Shown here in pieces: positions 1-10,609 of a stretch of 13,037 nucleotides of DNA. The notes beneath the pieces were generated by a model. That model was not told the DNA's origin. It saw only the letters and a list, made by a program, of their open reading frames with translations, and searched no databases. Numbering within the stretch: the stretch's first letter is position 1; each line of letters begins with the position of its first letter. The translations under genes were made by a program, and so were the position numbers. The DNA comes from Pseudomonadota bacterium (lineage in GTDB: Bacteria; Desulfobacterota; Desulfarculia; Desulfarculales; Desulfarculaceae): NCBI GenBank assembly GCA_018902755.1, contig JAHIQI010000041.1, forward strand, positions 1 to 13,037, given 5' to 3'.

Positions 1-1
1 A

Positions 2-1450
2 TTCCAGGGCCGCAGACTGCCAGCCTCGGGCACGGTCCGTAATTTGGTGGCCAAGATGCGCAAGGACCGGCAGGCCCATCTTTCCCTGCTGCATCATCCG
101 TCCTTATTCAAGCGTCAGTATCAGCCTTCTCTGGGAAGGGCGGATGCCGGCCTTACCGAGCCCAACCAGCGCTGGGAGGCAGACTCCACCCGGGCGGATT
201 TAATGACCGCCGACGGTAGGCGCTGCACCTTGATCGCGGTGGTGGACGTATGGACCCGAAGGCCGGTGTTTGGCGTGGTGGAACGAGGGGGAGGAGATCC
301 CATTGCCCAGACCTTTTTCAAGGCCTTCAAGCAAATGGGCATACCCCGCGAGGTCATCGTGGACCTGGGCAAGGATTACCAGAGCAAACAGGTGCAGGCA
401 TTATTCTTTGACCTGGGCATCAAGGCGCCCCAGATACCGGGCTACAGCCCGGAGCTCAAGCCCCACGCGGAGATTGTCTTTCACTTGATCTCCGATCTGC
501 TGCGCACCCTGACCGGGTATACCGGCAACCGCCTGGCTAAACGGCCGGAGGTCATCCAAACCAAATACACCCTGGCTGAATTGCAGGATCTGGTGGACAA
601 GTGGGTGAGAGACTTTGAGAGCAATCACGTGGTTTCCACCATCGGCTGCACCCCTCGGGAGCGCTGGGAGAAGGCCATAGACGAAGGATGGCGGCCCAGG
701 GTGGCTCCCTTGGATCAGCTTTTCCTTTTACTAAAGCCCGCCGAGCCGCGCAGCGTGGCCCAGGGGAGGATTCATTTCAACCGTGGTCTCTATACCGCCG
801 AAGAGCTCCTTTACTTAGAGCCCTCGGACCGAGTGTGGGTGCGCCCCGACCCCGAAGACGCGGGCATGATCTACGTCTTTGACCAGGGAGGGGAGTTCAT
901 CTGCATAGCCACGGACCTGGATCGCCTGAATCTCACCCCCAAACAGATACGAGAGAGGAAGAAGCGCTGGTGGTCCATCCGGCGACTGGAGCGCAAAGCC
1001 TCCCGGGAGCGAGTCAATGCCGTGGACCTGGATGATCTGGAGAGGGCCCGGTTGGACGAGGTAGTGGCCAGGACCAAACCCTTGGACGATCTTCCTCCAC
1101 CTAACCTGGACCTGCCGGCCCTAAAGGCCGCGGCCCAGGCCCGGCAGGAGATGCTGGGACAGGCCGAGCAAGATGATGATTATTCCTTTGACCAAGGTGG
1201 CGAGCAGGTCCTGGATCCCTGGGGGCAGGAGATCGATATCCATCACCGGCCGGTCTTTTTACGGTCCTCCGAGCGGGCGGTGTGGATCCTGGTGCGTCAA
1301 CGAGAGGGTTTGGACAACTCATCCTCTGATCTGGCCTTCTTGGAGGAATTCAAAAAGACCCCCATGTGGCGACAGCTGGGCGGGGAGCAGTTTGAGGAGT
1401 TTGTACAGGGTCTGCGCGATTGCGTGGTCTATGACGAGGAAAATTCATGA
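2..1450 (+). CDS. Mu-like (MuA/TnsB-type) DDE transposase, 5'-truncated by the window edge
   Basis: This enzyme cuts and joins transposon ends (integrase-fold DDE recombinase). The frame is open from base 2, and the residues before the first TTG at 44 (GRRLPASGTVRNLVAKMR) read like the DNA-binding part of MuA-type proteins, so the true start is upstream. Counting from the TTG at 44, the catalytic triad is D47 (WEADSTRADLM), D107 (VIVDLGKDY) and E143 (KPHAEIVF). The 36-residue gap between the last two acidic residues suits the family. The usual DNG around the second Asp is DLG here. A Mu-type C-terminal beta-barrel region follows (about 220-300), then a charged tail that in MuA-like proteins contacts the ATPase. 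The stop overlaps the next start as ATGA, indicating translational coupling. The core identity is secure; whether it belongs to a Mu-like prophage or a plain transposon is not. Confidence 0.9.
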   Translation, partial: FQGRRLPASGTVRNLVAKMRKDRQAHLSLLHHPSLFKRQYQPSLGRADAGLTEPNQRWEADSTRADLMTADGRRCTLIAVVDVWTRRPVFGVVERGGGDPIAQTFFKAFKQMGIPREVIVDLGKDYQSKQVQALFFDLGIKAPQIPGYSPELKPHAEIVFHLISDLLRTLTGYTGNRLAKRPEVIQTKYTLAELQDLVDKWVRDFESNHVVSTIGCTPRERWEKAIDEGWRPRVAPLDQLFLLLKPAEPRSVAQGRIHFNRGLYTAEELLYLEPSDRVWVRPDPEDAGMIYVFDQGGEFICIATDLDRLNLTPKQIRERKKRWWSIRRLERKASRERVNAVDLDDLERARLDEVVARTKPLDDLPPPNLDLPALKAAAQARQEMLGQAEQDDDYSFDQGGEQVLDPWGQEIDIHHRPVFLRSSERAVWILVRQREGLDNSSSDLAFLEEFKKTPMWRQLGGEQFEEFVQGLRDCVVYDEENS

Positions 1451-2226
1451 GGGCCGCCTTTGTCCAGACCCGCAACGTGGCCCGCCTCTGGGAAGTAGTG
1501 GAGTCCCTGCATAGTGCCTCTTTGGGTGAGCCTCGGCTAGGACTGATCTACGGCCCGGCTGGCCGGGGCAAGACCCGGGCGGTGGACACCCTGGCCGCCC
1601 GGACCGGGGCCGTCTATGTCTCCGCTGCCCGAGTGTGGACTCCCAACTCCATGCTCAAAACCATCCTGGCTGCCCTGGGATGCCCGGCCACCAACACCGG
1701 GGCCGGTAATCTGCTTAGGGCGGCGGAGGCCCTATCAGAACGCTTGGGGGTGCCCTCCCTGGGCAATGGCCTTTTGATCATCGATGAAGCCGACTACCTG
1801 GCCAAGGGCACCCACCCTCCTCGTACTCCCCCACTTTTAGATACGGTCCGGGATTTACATGATGCTTCAGGCGCCCCCATCCTGCTGGTGGGCATGAACG
1901 GCCTGGCCAAGCTATTGAGTCAATTTCCCCAATTCTGGGACCGGGTCCGCATGAGCGAGGAGTTTGCTCCTTTGGTCAGGAAGGAGGTCATCAGCCTGGC
2001 CTCGGAACTGGCCGGCCTTACCCTGGACGACCAATCAGCCGAGCAGATTCGCCGGGCCACCAAGGGCAACTTGCGTCAGACCATTTTGCACCTTGCCCGT
2101 CTGGAGTCCCTGGCCAGAGTGGAGGGTTCCTCGCGCATCAATCCGGACTGGACCCGGCAGGTGACCACCGAGGTAGCCCGCAGCCGCCTACGGGCCAGCG
2201 GCACTGGCCTTCGCAGGGTGAAGTGA
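1447..2226 (+). CDS. MuB/TniB-like AAA+ ATPase, transposition target selector
   Basis: A 259-residue ATPase that in MuB/TniB/TnsC-type systems binds target DNA and activates the transposase. Walker A is GPAGRGKT (residues 36-43), Walker B is LLIIDEA (109-115), and a sensor-1-like strand PILLVGMN (144-151) is followed by an FWDRV arginine (166) in the arginine-finger or sensor region. The C-terminal part (about 180-235) looks like the helical lid. The ATG lies inside the transposase stop (ATGA), and AGGA at 1437-1440 gives a six-base spacing. Placement directly after a MuA-like transposase makes the role clear. A general AAA family ATPase would be the fallback name. No N-terminal helix-turn-helix like that of phage Mu MuB is obvious; the protein begins almost directly with the ATPase fold. 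Confidence 0.88.
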   Translation: MRAAFVQTRNVARLWEVVESLHSASLGEPRLGLIYGPAGRGKTRAVDTLAARTGAVYVSAARVWTPNSMLKTILAALGCPATNTGAGNLLRAAEALSERLGVPSLGNGLLIIDEADYLAKGTHPPRTPPLLDTVRDLHDASGAPILLVGMNGLAKLLSQFPQFWDRVRMSEEFAPLVRKEVISLASELAGLTLDDQSAEQIRRATKGNLRQTILHLARLESLARVEGSSRINPDWTRQVTTEVARSRLRASGTGLRRVK

Positions 2227-2720
2227 TGGCTGCCAAGACCGCTAGCCGGTGGCGACCGGTGATGGTTCGGAGCTATTTAAGAGATGCTGGAAGCGAGGCC
2301 TCGGTGGGGGAATTATATGAGCACCTGATAGATGGGGCTGGTCACACCCTTCGTCAGGTGAACCAAGTTCTGGATTATCTGGAAAAGCGGGGGGAGATCG
2401 TCCTACTGTCGGATTGCCGATGCAGGTTGCTGGAAAAGCTAAACAAGGAATCAACTCCTGCAGTGCTTTGGAGGGCAGCCCATCAACTGAGCTTGAGGGG
2501 CGCCTTTTCCTCCAAGGACCTCATGCAGGTCTCCGGCATTGACGGGCGGGGGACTCAAAGGTGGTTGCAGGAAATGCGGAAGCGAAGCCTGGTCCGGGAG
2601 GTTGGGAGATTTCGCTATCGCGTGGCCAAGGAGGCTCCTTACCGTGATGATCCGCCTCCATTTCGATGGGCGCGGCGGGGTAAGGCCAGGGCGATTAGAG
2701 ATCAGGCCGAAGCGGACTAA
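2226..2720 (+). CDS. small winged-helix protein of the transposition module, function unknown
   Basis: A 164-residue basic protein of no family I can name. Two helix-turn-helix or winged-helix-like segments are visible. One covers residues 10-65 (VRSYLRDAGSEASVGELYEHL, then RQVNQVLDYLEKRGEIVLL). The second covers about 80-135 (LRGAFSSKDLMQVSGI, then RGTQRWLQEMRKRSLVREVG, ending in a wing-like strand). The tail is Pro/Arg rich. A GTG at 2223 sits directly before the ATG at 2226. The ATG is preferred because it forms a TGATG overlap with the ATPase stop and has AGGG about seven bases upstream. As the third coupled gene of a MuA-MuB pair, it may regulate the operon or bind transposon ends; this is inference from position and fold only. 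Confidence 0.7.
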   Translation: MAAKTASRWRPVMVRSYLRDAGSEASVGELYEHLIDGAGHTLRQVNQVLDYLEKRGEIVLLSDCRCRLLEKLNKESTPAVLWRAAHQLSLRGAFSSKDLMQVSGIDGRGTQRWLQEMRKRSLVREVGRFRYRVAKEAPYRDDPPPFRWARRGKARAIRDQAEAD

Positions 2721-2944
2721 ATTATCCCCACATTTTGATAACCTTGCTTTAGCACAAGCTGAAATTGACCGCTTCCCGTGTTTGTTGCGCTTGCATTGCC
2801 TAATCAAGATCTCTAGGCATTCCGATGATTCCTATACTTTCTTCGACCCACCGCCATTCCCCTATGCTACCCTACCTATCAGAAGTAATTCCCATCGCTT
2901 CTACATCCCGATCCGTGCCCAACCAAAAAATTGAGAGGGCCGCC
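2721..2944. other. non-coding stretch expected to contain the right end of the Mu-like element
   Basis: No gene or convincing RNA is seen here. The three transposition genes stop at 2720 and the next gene is an unrelated chemotaxis-type protein, so the element border should lie in this A/T-richer stretch. Mu-like ends finish in CA with several transposase-binding repeats inside, but I could not define a repeat set by eye, and the left end is outside the window. A TATACT box (2833-2838) resembles a -10 element but lacks a matching -35. Confidence 0.3.
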
Positions 2945-5764
<2,820 letters not shown>

Positions 5765-5836
5765 GATACAGCCCATTGGGCGGCGGATCGGGAGCACTAC
5801 CGGTAATTAGCCGCCACTATAGTCAAGGTTTTTCCC

Positions 5837-5857
5837 CGGGGCTAAACGGCCCGTTTT
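5837..5857 (+). terminator. possible weak intrinsic terminator after the CheB-CheR gene
   Basis: GGGC (5839-5842) can pair with GCCC (5849-5852) around a six-base loop, with one further C-G pair across a bulge, and is followed directly by TTTT (5854-5857). The stem is short and the T run minimal, so this is suggestive only. It lies 73 bases past the stop codon. The rest of 5765-6047 holds no gene I can support. Confidence 0.3.
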
Positions 5858-6047
5858 CAGTTTCAGCTCAAGAAAAAAGCGGCGAGGCTCTCCCTACCCG
5901 GCATACCCTGTCGCCGATCGAGGGCCCCGACGGCTAGACGGCGGGCATGGTGAACATGTTGATGGCGTTGATAGTTGGGAAGAAGAAATGATTCTGCTAG
6001 AGGTTTTAGGGCATAATTGTAATCAGAACTGATACTAATGGGTAACG

Positions 6048-8564
6048 ATGGAGCGGGCCCCAAGCATGAAAAAGCCCCCAGCCGACCACACCGGATCCAA
6101 GGAATTGCGCAAGCGGGCCGAGAAGCGGCTGCATGGCAGACCTCCCGATGACTCCAAGCCGCGGCCGGAAAATTTCCCCGACATCCTTCAGGAGTTGCGG
6201 GTCCACCAGGTGGAGTTGGAGCTCCAAAACGAGGAGTTGCGCCGCACCCGGGAGGAGTTGGAAGAGTCACGCGACCTGTACTTCGATCTATATGATTTGG
6301 CCCCGGTGGGCTACCTCACGCTCGATGAGCACGGCATCATCAGGCTGGCCAACCTCACCGTCGCGGCCATGCTGGGCCTGTCCCGCAATGAACTGATCAA
6401 ACGGGGCTTGAGCCGTTTCATCGACCAGAAGCATTACGCCCGGTTCGCCGCCCTCCGGAAAAAGGCGCAGGAAGAAGGCTCTGACCTGGGTTGCGAACTG
6501 GCGATGATCCGGGCAGATGCTGAACCATTTTTCGCAAGGCTGGAAGGCGTCCCCGCGCAAGATGCTAAGGGCAAGTTCACCGGCTGGCGAGCGGCGCTAA
6601 TTAATATTACCGAGAGCAAGCAGGCTGAAGCTGATCGAGGCAAGCTCCAGAGGCAGCTCTCCAACGCCTTGGAAATGGCCCTGCTCGGTCCTTGGGAATA
6701 CAATGTAACCAGTGACATCTTCACCTTCAATGACCATTTCTATAAAATCTTTCATACCACTGCCAAGCAAGTCGGCGGGTACACGATGTCATCGGCTGAG
6801 TATGCACAGCGTTTTGTCCATCCTGACGATATATTTCTTGTAGGAGAAGAAATTCGAAAAGCGCTCGAAACATCCGATCCAAATTTCAGGCGAAAATTTG
6901 AGCACCGGATGATTTATGCCGACGGGACAGTAGGCATTTTGTCCGTTCAGTTTTCCATCGTCAAGGACGCCGAAGGCAGAACGATAAAAACCTACGGAGT
7001 GAATCAGGATATCACCGAACGGACAAAGATTAAGAAATCGCTTCTGGAGAGCGAGACTCGGTTAAGAAGGTCCCAAGAGGTAGCCAAGATCGGGACCTGG
7101 GAATTCGACTTGGGCACCGATCAAGTCTGGGGTTCGGACCAAGCATTCAAGATATTCGGACTTGAGAGAACCTCGCCCTATTTTGACCTGGATATTTTTG
7201 AGAGCAACATAGTCGACTCCGAAAGGGTCCATCAAGCCTTAGTTGACCTGACTGAGAGCGGCTCGGAATATGACTTAACTTACGAATTGCGCCACGGGTC
7301 CGACGGCAAGATAAAAAACGTCCACTCCATTGCCGAGCTTGTCCGAAACCAAGCCGGTCAACCGGTAAAGGTGCTCGGTACCATCCAGGACGTTTCAAAC
7401 CAGGTCAATCTAGAAGCCAAATTACGCCAAGCTCAAAAGATGGAGGCCGTGGGCACCCTGGCCGGGGGCATCGCCCACGACTTCAACAACATCTTGGCCG
7501 CCATGATGGGCTACACCGAGCTTGCCTTGGATGATCTAAAGGGCGAGGGCCCGGTGGCCGAGAAACTCCGCCAGGTGCTCATCGCCGGCAACCGGGCGGC
7601 GGAACTGGTGCGCCAGATATTGTATTTCAGCCGCATAGGAGAGCAGGAAGACCGCCCCTTGGCCCTGTCCCCCCTGATAAAGGAGAGCCTGAAATTACTC
7701 AGGGCTTCCCTGCCCGCCACCATTGAAATCCAGATGGACTTGCCAGAAAACGGGTGCCAAGTTCTGGCCGACCCGGTTCATATCCACCAGATAGTCATGA
7801 ACCTGTGCACCAACGCCGCGCAGTCCATGGCGGAAGCGGGCGGGGTGCTGGCCATAGGGCTGTCCACGATTATCGTGGACGAGGACACCATCAAGACCTT
7901 TTCCACCATCAAGGCTGGCAGATACCACAAGATTACGGTAAGCGACAACGGCATCGGCATGACCAGGAGAGTTGTCGACCGGGCATTCGAGCCTTTCTTC
8001 ACCACCAAGGAGCCCGGCCAGGGTACGGGAATGGGGCTGGCGGTGGTGCAAGGCATAGTTCAGGAACACGGAGGGGACGTAAGCATCTACAGCGAAGTGG
8101 GCAAAGGGACCACGGTCAATGTGTTTTTGCCTGCCCTGGAGACTGAGCATATCCCCGATGCGCTCGAAAAATATTTGGAGGTCGCGGGAGGGACCGAGCG
8201 CATTATACTGGTGGATGATGAGAAAGCCCTGGCGGAAATCGGCCTCAGCACTCTGCAGCATTTGGGTTATGCAGTCACCGCCTTTACCTCCAGCCAAGAG
8301 GCGTTGGAGAAATTCAAGGCCGCGCCCGATGATTTTGACCTGGTGATATCCGACTACACCATGCCCGAGATGACCGGGGCCAAGCTGTCCCAGAAAATAT
8401 TGGCTCTACGGCCGGACACGCCCATAATCATCTGCACCGGTTTCAGCCAGCAGCTTGATGATGAAAAGGCCAAGGAGCTTGGCATCCGTAAACTGCTCAT
8501 GAAACCGTTGTCCAGGGGCGCCCTCGCCCGGGCGGTGCGGGAGGCGCTGGACGGGCCTGATTAG
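6048..8564 (+). CDS. hybrid sensor histidine kinase: PAS-PAS-PAS-HisKA-HATPase-receiver
   Basis: An 838-residue soluble kinase with no membrane segment, so it senses a cytoplasmic signal. An N-terminal coiled segment (45-75) leads into PAS1 (about 76-190), PAS2 (about 205-325, ending GVNQDITER) and PAS3 (about 335-455, ending GTIQDVSNQ). The kinase core has H477 in the AHDFNN H-box, the N-box NLCTNA (585-590), G1 DNGIGM (633-638), the F-box FEPFFTTK (647-654) and G2 GTGMGLAVV (659-667). A C-terminal receiver carries D723/D724, phospho-acceptor D769 (SDYTMPEMTG), T797 and K819. All key residues are present, so it should be active. The start could be the ATG at 6048 or at 6066 (MKKPPADH); neither has a strong ribosome site. 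The middle PAS region has a less GC-rich stretch than the kinase core, possibly reflecting domain shuffling. The target of the receiver phosphate is unknown. Confidence 0.93.
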   Translation: MERAPSMKKPPADHTGSKELRKRAEKRLHGRPPDDSKPRPENFPDILQELRVHQVELELQNEELRRTREELEESRDLYFDLYDLAPVGYLTLDEHGIIRLANLTVAAMLGLSRNELIKRGLSRFIDQKHYARFAALRKKAQEEGSDLGCELAMIRADAEPFFARLEGVPAQDAKGKFTGWRAALINITESKQAEADRGKLQRQLSNALEMALLGPWEYNVTSDIFTFNDHFYKIFHTTAKQVGGYTMSSAEYAQRFVHPDDIFLVGEEIRKALETSDPNFRRKFEHRMIYADGTVGILSVQFSIVKDAEGRTIKTYGVNQDITERTKIKKSLLESETRLRRSQEVAKIGTWEFDLGTDQVWGSDQAFKIFGLERTSPYFDLDIFESNIVDSERVHQALVDLTESGSEYDLTYELRHGSDGKIKNVHSIAELVRNQAGQPVKVLGTIQDVSNQVNLEAKLRQAQKMEAVGTLAGGIAHDFNNILAAMMGYTELALDDLKGEGPVAEKLRQVLIAGNRAAELVRQILYFSRIGEQEDRPLALSPLIKESLKLLRASLPATIEIQMDLPENGCQVLADPVHIHQIVMNLCTNAAQSMAEAGGVLAIGLSTIIVDEDTIKTFSTIKAGRYHKITVSDNGIGMTRRVVDRAFEPFFTTKEPGQGTGMGLAVVQGIVQEHGGDVSIYSEVGKGTTVNVFLPALETEHIPDALEKYLEVAGGTERIILVDDEKALAEIGLSTLQHLGYAVTAFTSSQEALEKFKAAPDDFDLVISDYTMPEMTGAKLSQKILALRPDTPIIICTGFSQQLDDEKAKELGIRKLLMKPLSRGALARAVREALDGPD

Positions 8565-8611
8565 GGCTTGATGCTCCGGACCATTTCTTGAAAGCGTGGT
8601 TGGACCGATCC

Positions 8612-9775
8612 ATGAACAAACCAAAGACAAGTTCCGTCAAATTCGAGCAACTACGCATCACGGCCGAGGAGTTGCTGCGGGACAAAGGACCTGCTTCCTC
8701 ACAGGTCAACGGTCACGATCTTGCCCAGCTCGTCCATGAGTTAGAAGTCCATCAGGCCGAATTGGAGATCCAGAACGAAGAACTGCGCCTGACCCAAACC
8801 AAATTGGAGGCTACCAGGGATCAGTATTTCGATCTTTATGACCAAGCCCCGGTGGGATACCTGACCATCGATGAAAAGGGAATAATCCGCCGGGCCAACC
8901 TGACCATAGCCAGCATGCTTTCCCTGCCGCGAGCCCACCTGGTAGGCCAAAGCTTCTATCTATTCGTGAGCCGCGAACACCACGGCACATTGTTGCAACA
9001 TCTTAAGTCCGGTGCCAAGCCCGGCACTAAACAAAATATTGAAACGAAATTGTTGAAAAAGGATGGGACAGAATTTCATGCCCAGATGGAAAGCTCCCCG
9101 CTAGGCTTTGAAGGTGGCGCCCTAGGATTGCGCATTGTGCTCGTGGATATAAGCCGACTCAAAGCTGCCGAAAGTGAACTTCGCAGGGCCAATGAAAGGC
9201 TGGAGGAAGAGGTTCGCATTCGTACGTCAGAGTTGATTGAGACCAACCAGGCCTTGCGAGAGGAAATCAAGCAGCGTGAACAGATGGTCTGGGAGCTAAG
9301 CCAGCATAAAACAGAGTTGGAGTCTAAAAAAACAGAGTTGGAGTTAAAGGCCAAGGAGTTGGAACAATCCAGCATCGCCGTGGGGGTATTGCTTCACCGA
9401 AGTGAAGAAAATCGGGAGTCTATGGAGAGCAATATTTTGCAGCAGGTTGACAAACTGCTGCTACCCTTCCTGACGAATGTTTTAACGACAAGTTTGGAAC
9501 CCGTCCAACGCCAGGGGATAGAGGCGGCAATCTATCACCTGGAGCAGATCACTTCCTCTTTTGCCCAAAAGCTCAGCGCACCAAACCTGGGGTTGACCAC
9601 CAGAGAAATACAGGTTGCCAGCCTGATTAATCGAGGTCAGAGCAGCAAAGAAATTGCCGAAACCCTTAACCTTTCCCCGGACACCGTGAGTTTCCATCGC
9701 AGAAACATCCGCCAAAAGCTTGGAATAACCGATACCGACACCAGTCTGGCCAAACGACTGCGTGAATTCGCCTAA
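8612..9775 (+). CDS. PAS domain-coiled coil-LuxR-type transcription factor
   Basis: A 387-residue DNA-binding regulator that appears to sense its signal directly, since it has no receiver domain. I chose ATG 8612 over the in-frame TTG at 8588; a ribosome site is weak for both. In order: an N-terminal coil (residues about 38-70), a PAS domain (about 71-182, from FDLYDQAPVGYLTID to LVDISRLK), a long coiled coil (about 183-255), a helical region (about 265-325) and a LuxR/GerE helix-turn-helix (about 328-372, LTTREIQVASLINRG, then SSKEIAETLNLSPDTVSFHR). The N-terminal half is about two-thirds identical to that of the preceding kinase. It starts 47 bases after the kinase stop, so cotranscription is likely. 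Targets are unknown; the downstream peptide cassette is one candidate, on proximity alone. Confidence 0.9.
   Translation: MNKPKTSSVKFEQLRITAEELLRDKGPASSQVNGHDLAQLVHELEVHQAELEIQNEELRLTQTKLEATRDQYFDLYDQAPVGYLTIDEKGIIRRANLTIASMLSLPRAHLVGQSFYLFVSREHHGTLLQHLKSGAKPGTKQNIETKLLKKDGTEFHAQMESSPLGFEGGALGLRIVLVDISRLKAAESELRRANERLEEEVRIRTSELIETNQALREEIKQREQMVWELSQHKTELESKKTELELKAKELEQSSIAVGVLLHRSEENRESMESNILQQVDKLLLPFLTNVLTTSLEPVQRQGIEAAIYHLEQITSSFAQKLSAPNLGLTTREIQVASLINRGQSSKEIAETLNLSPDTVSFHRRNIRQKLGITDTDTSLAKRLREFA
9308..9344 (+). repeat. 16-base direct repeat at 21-base spacing inside the coiled coil
   Basis: AAAACAGAGTTGGAGT occurs at 9308-9323 and again at 9329-9344. The offset is exactly seven codons and duplicates a heptad (KTELESK, KTELELK). 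Identity at base level suggests a recent slippage or duplication event that preserves coiled-coil register. Confidence 0.75.
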
Positions 9776-9950
9776 TGGTGGCTTTTACCTGCCAAAAAAC
9801 CACTAGATAACCACCTTTCAATTGTTTTAGCCGTACCATACAATTATCGTAATCGTATAGGTATCCAGTGGTATGGGCCTATCGCGATAATCTGTGTGCC
9901 GCCACCAAATGATATTCTATGATGTTTAGCATTAACATAGGGGGCTGGCA
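9776..9950. other. intergenic stretch upstream of the transposase remnant
   Basis: No gene is seen. It contains a perfect 10-base palindrome TATCGCGATA (9880-9889) beside the possible terminal-repeat relic TGTGTGCC. No convincing terminator for the LuxR-type gene is visible: only a 4-base stem (TGGC 9779-9782, GCCA 9791-9794) followed by an A run. Confidence 0.3.
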
Positions 9951-10316
9951 ATGTCTGAACGCGGTCGGGAATCATCCTTGGTTAGCTTCCAGAAAAGGTT
10001 CGGCACCGAAAGCTACGCCGGGCTCTGGCCAGTCCGGGTGAGCATCCCCTTAAGGGCGTGGTCGAGGTTGACGAAACCTATTACGGCGGCAAAGGCTGCT
10101 CGAGCAGCGTGGGTAAAAGGCACCTTCCATGGAGTCAGCAAGAAATATATGCCTGCATATCTGGATGAGTGGAACTACCGTTTCAATTGCCGATCTCTGA
10201 TGTCAAATCTCTTCCAGCATGTGTTAAGGCGCGCCACCAACTGCGGTCCAATTACTTACAAGGAAATCGCACTGAGCCCGAGCCTTATGAAACCGCTACA
10301 TGGATTGTCACGATAG
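9951..10316 (+). pseudogene. degraded IS1595-family (ISXO2-like) transposase remnant
   Basis: An open frame of 121 codons that reads as pieces of an ISXO2-like transposase rather than an intact protein. The start SLVSFQKRFGTE (near 9984-10010) matches the family's N-terminal FQKRF-TEE motif but the zinc-finger part that should follow is missing. The first catalytic segment, LKGVVEVDETYYGGKG, is present at 10049-10096 in a different frame. The C-terminal family segment returns in the first frame at about 10116-10268 (KGTFHGVSKKYMPAYLDEW, then FNCR). The second Asp and the Asn of the catalytic set are deleted. An 8-base inverted match (TGTGTGCC at 9893-9900, GGCACACA at 10316-10323) flanks it and could be a terminal-repeat relic, though chance is possible. 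The family call rests on remembered motifs. Confidence 0.75.
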
Positions 10317-10609
10317 GCACACATTGGTATTGTTGATAAATGTCGGCAGGCGCTAGTCTTCTATTAAAGCATTCAGCGGGGACTTTCTGTGAGGTTTCCC
10401 GATGCGAGATTAGCCATCTAAGACGCGAAGGTGACGAGCCCACTGGACAACACAACCAGTATGCAGCGTGTGTGTTGACAAGGTGTTCCTACATTTTCCT
10501 CTGACAACAACCGTGCTTACACGGCTATTAACAATGCTCGCCCTGGAAGGAACACATTCAAGGAACTGGCTCATATAATGAGTACAGTTTTGGAAAAGGA
10601 GCCGCCCCC
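10317..10609. other. non-coding stretch between the IS remnant and the peptide precursor
   Basis: No coding region or RNA gene is recognised. It probably holds the boundary between IS debris and the peptide cassette, plus the cassette promoter. A TTGACA at 10475-10480 has no -10 partner at normal spacing. The only structured element is the palindrome at 10565-10588, annotated separately. Confidence 0.3.
10565..10588 (+). promoter_or_regulatory. -10-like TATAAT box inside an imperfect palindrome upstream of the precursor
   Basis: CTCAT (10570-10574) and ATGAG (10578-10582) are inverted around ATA. Outer arms ACTG (10565-10568) and CAGT (10585-10588) extend the symmetry with a small mismatch. 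A perfect TATAAT (10574-10579) sits in the centre. No consensus -35 lies 16-18 bases upstream. A regulator bound here would cover the -10 box or, if transcribed, the element would fold as a short hairpin. The start codon of the precursor is 21 bases downstream. Confidence 0.4.

Noticed and set aside
2825..2944. Upstream 40-codon extension of the CheB-CheR protein
   Set aside because: The residues are unlike a protein N-terminus of this family, there is no ribosome site, and GAGAGGG precedes the ATG at 2945.
5863..6270. Minus-strand open frame overlapping the start of the hybrid kinase
   Set aside because: Low-complexity Pro/Gly/Ala translation with no recognisable domain, overlapping a clear kinase N-terminus.
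9777..9815. GGTGG/CCACC pairing as a terminator after the LuxR-type gene
   Set aside because: The loop is long, the stem is only five bases and no T run follows directly.
10475..10480. TTGACA as a -35 element for the precursor
   Set aside because: It is far from the TATAAT at 10574 and has no -10 at 16-18 bases.
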